Of a stretch of DNA of 8,873 bases, positions 5,777-8,873 are shown piece by piece. The DNA lies in contig CAJUPG010000076.1 in NCBI GenBank assembly GCA_910588455.1, positions 1 to 8,873 on the forward strand. The letters are read 5' to 3'. The DNA comes from an uncultured Oscillospiraceae bacterium. Its GTDB lineage: Bacteria; Bacillota; Clostridia; Oscillospirales; Oscillospiraceae. The notes below the pieces were generated by a model. That model searched no databases. It had not been told where the DNA came from and was given only the letters and a program-made list of their open reading frames with translations. How positions within the stretch are numbered: position 1 is the first letter of the stretch; the number at the start of each line of letters is the position of its first letter. The translations under genes and the position numbers were made by a program.

Positions 5777-6955
5777 ATGGAAATAAACGGCGAAATTGTA
5801 AATGATGCGGTGGAATACGCCCAGCTGAGGCTCTCCCCGGAGCTGATGCAGGCCATCCAAAAGCTGGGGTATGTCCGGGCCACCCCGGTACAGGCCGGAG
5901 CGATTCCCTATTTTATGGAGTGGCGGGACGTGATCGCCAAGGCCCCCACCGGCACCGGCAAGACCTTTGCGTTCGGCATTCCTATGGTGGAGCACGCGGA
6001 CCCGGCGGGGAGCGAAACCACCGGCCTGGTGCTGGCCCCTACCCGTGAGCTGGCCATTCAGATCCGGGACGAGCTGCGGGGGCTGTGCGCCTTCCGGGAG
6101 GGAGTGCGTACCGCGTGCCTCTACGGGGGCCAGCCCATTGAAAAGCAGATTGTCCAGCTGAAGAAGGCGCCCCAGATTGTGGTTGCCACCCCGGGGCGGC
6201 TGATGGACCACTTAAAGCGCCGGACCATCTCCCTGGATAAAGTGGAGACGGTGGTGCTGGACGAAGCGGACCGAATGCTGGATATGGGCTTTGTCCGGGA
6301 CGTGACCCGGATTTTGGACAAGATGCCCAAGCGGAAAAACCTGGGGATGTTCTCCGCCACCATTTCCCGGGAAGTGATGGACATCTCCTGGGTGTATCAG
6401 CGGGACCCGGTAGAGATTACGGTCCGGGCAGATCTGGAGAACAAGCCGGATATTGCCCAGTACCGGCTGGACGTGGAGCGCAATCAGAAGGTGGACGCCC
6501 TGGTCCGCCTGCTGGAGATGGGCCAGTATGACCGGGTGATTGTCTTTTGCAACACAAAGAACATGACCGACCGGCTGGGGGGCCTGCTCCGGATGCGGGG
6601 GCTGTCCTGCGAAGCCATCCATGGGGACATTCAGCAGCGGATTCGGGAGAAGACCCTGCAAAAGTTCCGGGAGGGCAAGCTGCGGATTCTGGCCGCCACC
6701 GACGTGGCCGCACGGGGGCTGGACATTGACGACGTGGATGCGGTATTCAACTACGACGTACCCGACGAAAACGAGTATTACATCCACCGGATTGGCCGCA
6801 CGGGCCGGGCCCGCCGGCATGGCGTGGCGTTCTCTCTGGTGGCCTCCGTTACAGAGGGGCTGCGGCTGGATGAGATTCGGAAAAACACCGGCAACGAGAT
6901 TGTTTTCGTCCGGTTCAACGACCGGGGCGACCTGGTGGCCCCGGCCCAGTCCTGA
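5777..6955 (+). CDS. DEAD-box ATP-dependent RNA helicase, core-only form
   Basis: Unwinds or remodels RNA duplexes in ribosome assembly, mRNA turnover or cold adaptation, like the CshA/RhlE/SrmB group. The start ATG follows AGAGAGG (5762-5768) by eight bases. All family motifs are present in the 392 residues: Q motif with Q39 in ATPVQA, motif I APTGTGKT (56-63), Ia PTREL (88-92), TPGR (138-141), DEAD (162-165), SAT (193-195), VFCNT (256-260), ATDVAARGLD (307-316) and HRIGRTGR (337-344). The protein ends about 45 residues after motif VI, so it is the two RecA domains alone, without the basic or RNA-binding tail that targets CshA, CsdA or DbpA. It therefore probably relies on partners for specificity, and the exact subfamily cannot be named. 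Its stop overlaps the start of the next gene (TGATG). Confidence 0.96.
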   Translation: MEINGEIVNDAVEYAQLRLSPELMQAIQKLGYVRATPVQAGAIPYFMEWRDVIAKAPTGTGKTFAFGIPMVEHADPAGSETTGLVLAPTRELAIQIRDELRGLCAFREGVRTACLYGGQPIEKQIVQLKKAPQIVVATPGRLMDHLKRRTISLDKVETVVLDEADRMLDMGFVRDVTRILDKMPKRKNLGMFSATISREVMDISWVYQRDPVEITVRADLENKPDIAQYRLDVERNQKVDALVRLLEMGQYDRVIVFCNTKNMTDRLGGLLRMRGLSCEAIHGDIQQRIREKTLQKFREGKLRILAATDVAARGLDIDDVDAVFNYDVPDENEYYIHRIGRTGRARRHGVAFSLVASVTEGLRLDEIRKNTGNEIVFVRFNDRGDLVAPAQS

Positions 6956-7527
6956 TGAAGAAAGGGCGTAAAAACCCGCTGGTGGAGTGCTTCGCCTGTT
7001 TTGTCATTCCGGCCTACACGCTGCTGTTCGCCGGGAGTGTGGAGTGGTTTTCCACCAATTTCTCCGTCATTGCCGTCACAGGGGAGGACCACTTTCGGGG
7101 GTTCTTCCTGTGGGGCGTGCTGGTGGGGGGCTATTTTCTGGGGGTGCTGGGGGCGGTTGCCCAGACCCTGCCCCGGCGGGGGAAATGGGTGGTCTGGGCG
7201 CTGACCGCCGGAGGGTGCCTGCTGCTGGCGGGGGCGCTGCTGCTGCCCTATCTGCCCCAGTTTCTGCCCAAAATTGCCCGGCTCCATGTGATTTTCGCCG
7301 CCTGCGCCTGCGTACTGCTGATGCTGGCCCTGCTGACGGTGGTTCTGGCCGTGCGGCGCAGGAGCCCGTCCGCCTATCAGCCCATGCTGCGGGTGTGGGG
7401 GTGGATTGCCGGGTTTTCCGGCGCGCTGTTTGTGCTGGGCGGGATGATTACCACGGCGCTGGAGGTCTTTTTTATCCTGTCCGCCGTGTGGTTCGCCAGG
7501 CGTCTGTTCTATCTGCGTAAAATTTAA
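6955..7527 (+). CDS. Six-helix membrane protein of unknown function
   Basis: I do not recognise a named family. The 190-residue protein has hydrophobic segments near 12-28, 48-69, 77-98, 108-133, 146-164 and 166-185, separated by short loops such as LPRRGKW (72-78) and RRRSPSAYQ (134-142). By the positive-inside rule the basic N-terminus (KKGRK) and the loops at 72-78 and 134-142 suggest a cytoplasmic N-terminus. The stretch SVEWFSTNFSVIAVTGEDHFRG (28-49) is polar-aromatic and probably a conserved external loop. There is no signal peptide cleavage site and no obvious catalytic motif. The ATG shares one base with the helicase stop (TGATG), so the gene is expected to be translated by coupling, and no separate promoter or strong ribosome site is seen. 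The link to the helicase may be only transcriptional. Confidence 0.85.
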   Translation: MKKGRKNPLVECFACFVIPAYTLLFAGSVEWFSTNFSVIAVTGEDHFRGFFLWGVLVGGYFLGVLGAVAQTLPRRGKWVVWALTAGGCLLLAGALLLPYLPQFLPKIARLHVIFAACACVLLMLALLTVVLAVRRRSPSAYQPMLRVWGWIAGFSGALFVLGGMITTALEVFFILSAVWFARRLFYLRKI

Positions 7528-7550
7528 AGACTATTTTAATCCTTTTTCCA

Positions 7551-7584
7551 TAGACTTTTTCATGTGGGGAGCGTATCCTATACT
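7551..7584 (+). promoter_or_regulatory. Candidate promoter for the PspC-domain gene
   Basis: TAGACT (7551-7556) and TATCCT (7574-7579) are spaced 17 bp, each four of six to consensus; an overlapping TATACT lies at 7579-7584. An AT-rich 7510-7560 stretch without a clear terminator hairpin separates this gene from the one before, so it may also be reached by read-through. Confidence 0.4.
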
Positions 7585-7630
7585 CAACAAGGCGAACAAA
7601 AACACAAGCCAAAAAATGGAGGGTTTATTG

Positions 7631-7840
7631 ATGGATAAAAAGCGTCTTTACAAAACGGAGGGTCCTTACAAGATGGTGTGCGGGGTGTGCGGCGGCATCG
7701 CCGAGTATTTCGACATCGACCCCACCCTGGTGCGGGTAGGCTGGGTGATTCTGACCCTGTGCGGTACGGTGGGCTTCTGGGCCTATGTGGCCTGCGCACT
7801 GATTATGCCGAACAAGAGCGACGTATATCCGGGGTATTAA
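7631..7840 (+). CDS. PspC-domain membrane microprotein
   Basis: A small inner-membrane protein of the PspC family, linked in other bacteria to envelope-stress sensing. The start is ATG 7631, because GGAGGG (7618-7623) lies seven bases upstream and the protein then opens MDKKRLYKTEGPYKM like other PspC domains. An in-frame ATG at 7562 would add 23 unsupported residues. In the 69 residues the PspC signature is complete: VCGVCGGIAEYFDIDPTLVR (16-35), followed by one membrane segment (about 37-58) ending in ALIMP. Solitary PspC microproteins of 60-70 residues are common in Firmicutes. No pspA-, liaF- or liaRS-like gene lies beside it, so a stress-response role is inferred from the family only. 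Confidence 0.92.
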   Translation: MDKKRLYKTEGPYKMVCGVCGGIAEYFDIDPTLVRVGWVILTLCGTVGFWAYVACALIMPNKSDVYPGY

Positions 7841-7914
7841 ACACAAAAGAGAGGGAGCGGCCGAACGCCCGCAGAAATAGCCATACTCCCTTTGAGCCGG
7901 TTGTCTCCACCGCG

Positions 7915-7950
7915 AAGAGTCCTGAAATCTTAAGATTTCAGGACTCTTTT
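7915..7950 (+). terminator. Perfect 34-bp palindrome, probable terminator of the helicase-PspC unit
   Basis: Two 17-base arms (7915-7931 and 7932-7948) are exact reverse complements with no central spacer; as RNA this gives a 15-bp stem with a CUUAAG turn. Four T (7947-7950) straddle the 3' end of the stem. It sits 75 bases after the PspC stop; the intervening 7841-7914 holds no gene that I can support. Confidence 0.75.
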
Positions 7951-7976
7951 CCTTGTATCCTGCCTGTATAGCCGGC

Positions 7977-8010
7977 AAAAAAGAGCCCGGAACTTATGTC
8001 CCGGGCTCTT
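7977..8010 (-). terminator. Rho-independent terminator for fakA
   Basis: AAGAGCCCGG (7981-7990) pairs with CCGGGCTCTT (8001-8010) around a 10-base loop. On the minus strand the stem ends in a run of six T (complement of 7977-7982). It begins 11 bases after the fakA stop. Confidence 0.92.
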
Positions 8011-8021
8011 CCGCCTCTTCC

Positions 8022-8873
8022 TTACTCCGCCGAAATCATATAATAATACACCGGCTGGCCGCCCCGCAGCAGGGTGACCTCCGCATTGGGACAGGCCTGG
8101 GCAAACAGGTCCGCTGCCTTCCGGGCCTGCTCCTCGGTCACGTCCGCCCCGTAGAAAATGGAGATGAACTCCGCCTCCTGCTGGGGAGGAGACTGGGCCA
8201 AACGCACCAGCAATGCGTCCAGGTCCTGGTCGGTGCCGAAGAGCTGGTGCTCCTGAAGGGCCAGGTAATCGCCCTGCTTGATATCAAAGCCGTCAAAGTC
8301 CGAATCCCGGGCCGCATAGGTAATCTCCGCCGTGGCCACCCGGCCCAGGGCCTCGGTCATGGCGGCGGTGTTGTCCTCCTGGGACGCGTCCGGATCTGCG
8401 GCCAGCATGGCGGCGATGCCCTGGGGGACCGCCTTACTGGGAATGACCACCACTTTCTTGTCCTCGCAAAGAGGAATGCACTGCTCGGCGGCCATAATGA
8501 TGTTCTTGTTGTTGGGCAGCACATAGACGATTTCGGCGGGGGTTTTGTCAATCTCCCTCAAAATGTCCTGGGTGGAGGGGTTCATGCTCTGTCCCCCGGA
8601 CACGATGCCGTCCACGCCCAGATCCTGGAATACGGCGGCCATGCCGCTGCCCGCGCACACGGTCACATAGCCGTACTTCTTTTCCGGCGCGGCCTTGGCG
8701 GGGGCGGAGCCGCCCTGCTCCAGCTCGGCCTCCACGGCCTCCAGGTCGTCGGTGCTCTGCACGTGCTTGCCGGCGGCCAGGTCCTCCGCCTGCGTACGCA
8801 TATTCTCGATCTTGGCCAGCTCCAGGGTGCCGTACTTCTGGGCCTCGTTGAGGGCGCTGCCGGGGATGTTGGT
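8022..8873 (-). CDS. fakA: Fatty acid kinase subunit FakA (DAK2-domain protein), C-terminal part
   Basis: FakA phosphorylates fatty acids carried by DegV-type FakB proteins, feeding exogenous fatty acids into phospholipid synthesis in Gram-positives. Only the last 283 residues are here; the frame stays open to the right edge, so the N-terminal ATP-binding DAK2 domain lies outside the window. The visible part starts within the middle domain, whose end reads ALNEAQKYGTLELAKIENMR (7-26). A linker rich in Ala, Glu and Lys (about 27-66) leads to the C-terminal FakB-interacting domain: VCAGSGM (72-78), LGVDGIVSGGQSMNPSTQDI (85-104), LPNNKNIIMAAEQ (119-131), IPSKAVPQGIAAM (144-156) and the end RGGQPVYYYMISAE (270-283). 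ATG 8801 is internal and not the real start. The older name is YloV. The full protein should be about 550 residues. Confidence 0.92.
   Translation of the reverse strand, partial: TNIPGSALNEAQKYGTLELAKIENMRTQAEDLAAGKHVQSTDDLEAVEAELEQGGSAPAKAAPEKKYGYVTVCAGSGMAAVFQDLGVDGIVSGGQSMNPSTQDILREIDKTPAEIVYVLPNNKNIIMAAEQCIPLCEDKKVVVIPSKAVPQGIAAMLAADPDASQEDNTAAMTEALGRVATAEITYAARDSDFDGFDIKQGDYLALQEHQLFGTDQDLDALLVRLAQSPPQQEAEFISIFYGADVTEEQARKAADLFAQACPNAEVTLLRGGQPVYYYMISAE

Noticed and set aside
6212..6820. 202-codon minus-strand frame inside the helicase gene
   Set aside because: Antisense shadow of intact DEAD-box motifs; no independent signal.
7562..7630. Upstream in-frame ATG that would lengthen the PspC protein by 23 residues
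   Set aside because: It lies within the likely promoter region, has no good ribosome site, and PspC homology begins at the 7631 ATG.
7678..7978. Open frames on both strands running through the palindrome after the PspC gene
   Set aside because: Both encode the same short SPEILRFQDS stretch only because the DNA is palindromic; neither has family features or a ribosome site.

Overview
The window is GC-rich, gene-dense Gram-positive DNA. Its gene content points to a gut-type Clostridia, most likely Oscillospiraceae (Flavonifractor/Lawsonibacter/Oscillibacter-like): a BceAB-type ABC transporter, a FakA-type fatty acid kinase, a PspC-domain microprotein, an UPF0145/YbjQ protein, strong GGAGG-like ribosome binding sites and TATAAT-like promoters. 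The taxonomic placement is inference from gene families and composition; no rRNA or tRNA is present to confirm it.

Layout, left to right. Positions 1-57 are a short AT-richer piece that does not belong to the gene it abuts and looks like the edge of a repeated or mobile element. It joins directly onto the fifth or so codon of a YbjQ (UPF0145) gene that has lost its normal ATG; a strong bidirectional terminator (364-400) follows. Next is a two-gene + strand operon from an extended -10 promoter: glf (UDP-galactopyranose mutase, 528-1688) and a family 2 glycosyltransferase (1705-2733), a self-contained galactofuranose-type cassette. A 248-bp convergent intergenic region (2734-2981) carries five inverted repeats, two of them terminator-like.

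On the minus strand, an ATPase gene (4798-5568) and an overlapping FtsX-type permease gene (2982-4808) form a BceAB-type antimicrobial-peptide transporter, with no two-component system beside it in this window. The 208-bp divergent region to the next gene holds an 11-bp-spaced direct repeat that could be an OmpR-family operator, a weak minus-strand promoter and a good extended -10 plus-strand promoter.

On the plus strand follow a core-only DEAD-box RNA helicase (5777-6955), a translationally coupled six-helix membrane protein of unknown function (6955-7527) and a PspC-domain microprotein (7631-7840). A perfect 34-bp palindrome ends that unit. A minus-strand terminator then closes the 3' end of fakA, whose 5' part lies beyond the right edge.

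No CRISPR array, complete insertion sequence, tRNA or rRNA was seen. Nothing here amounts to a clear new defence or biosynthetic system. The most notable points are the broken left junction, the variant Glf with an inserted loop, the orphan BceAB pair with its candidate operator, and the hairpin-dense convergent spacer.
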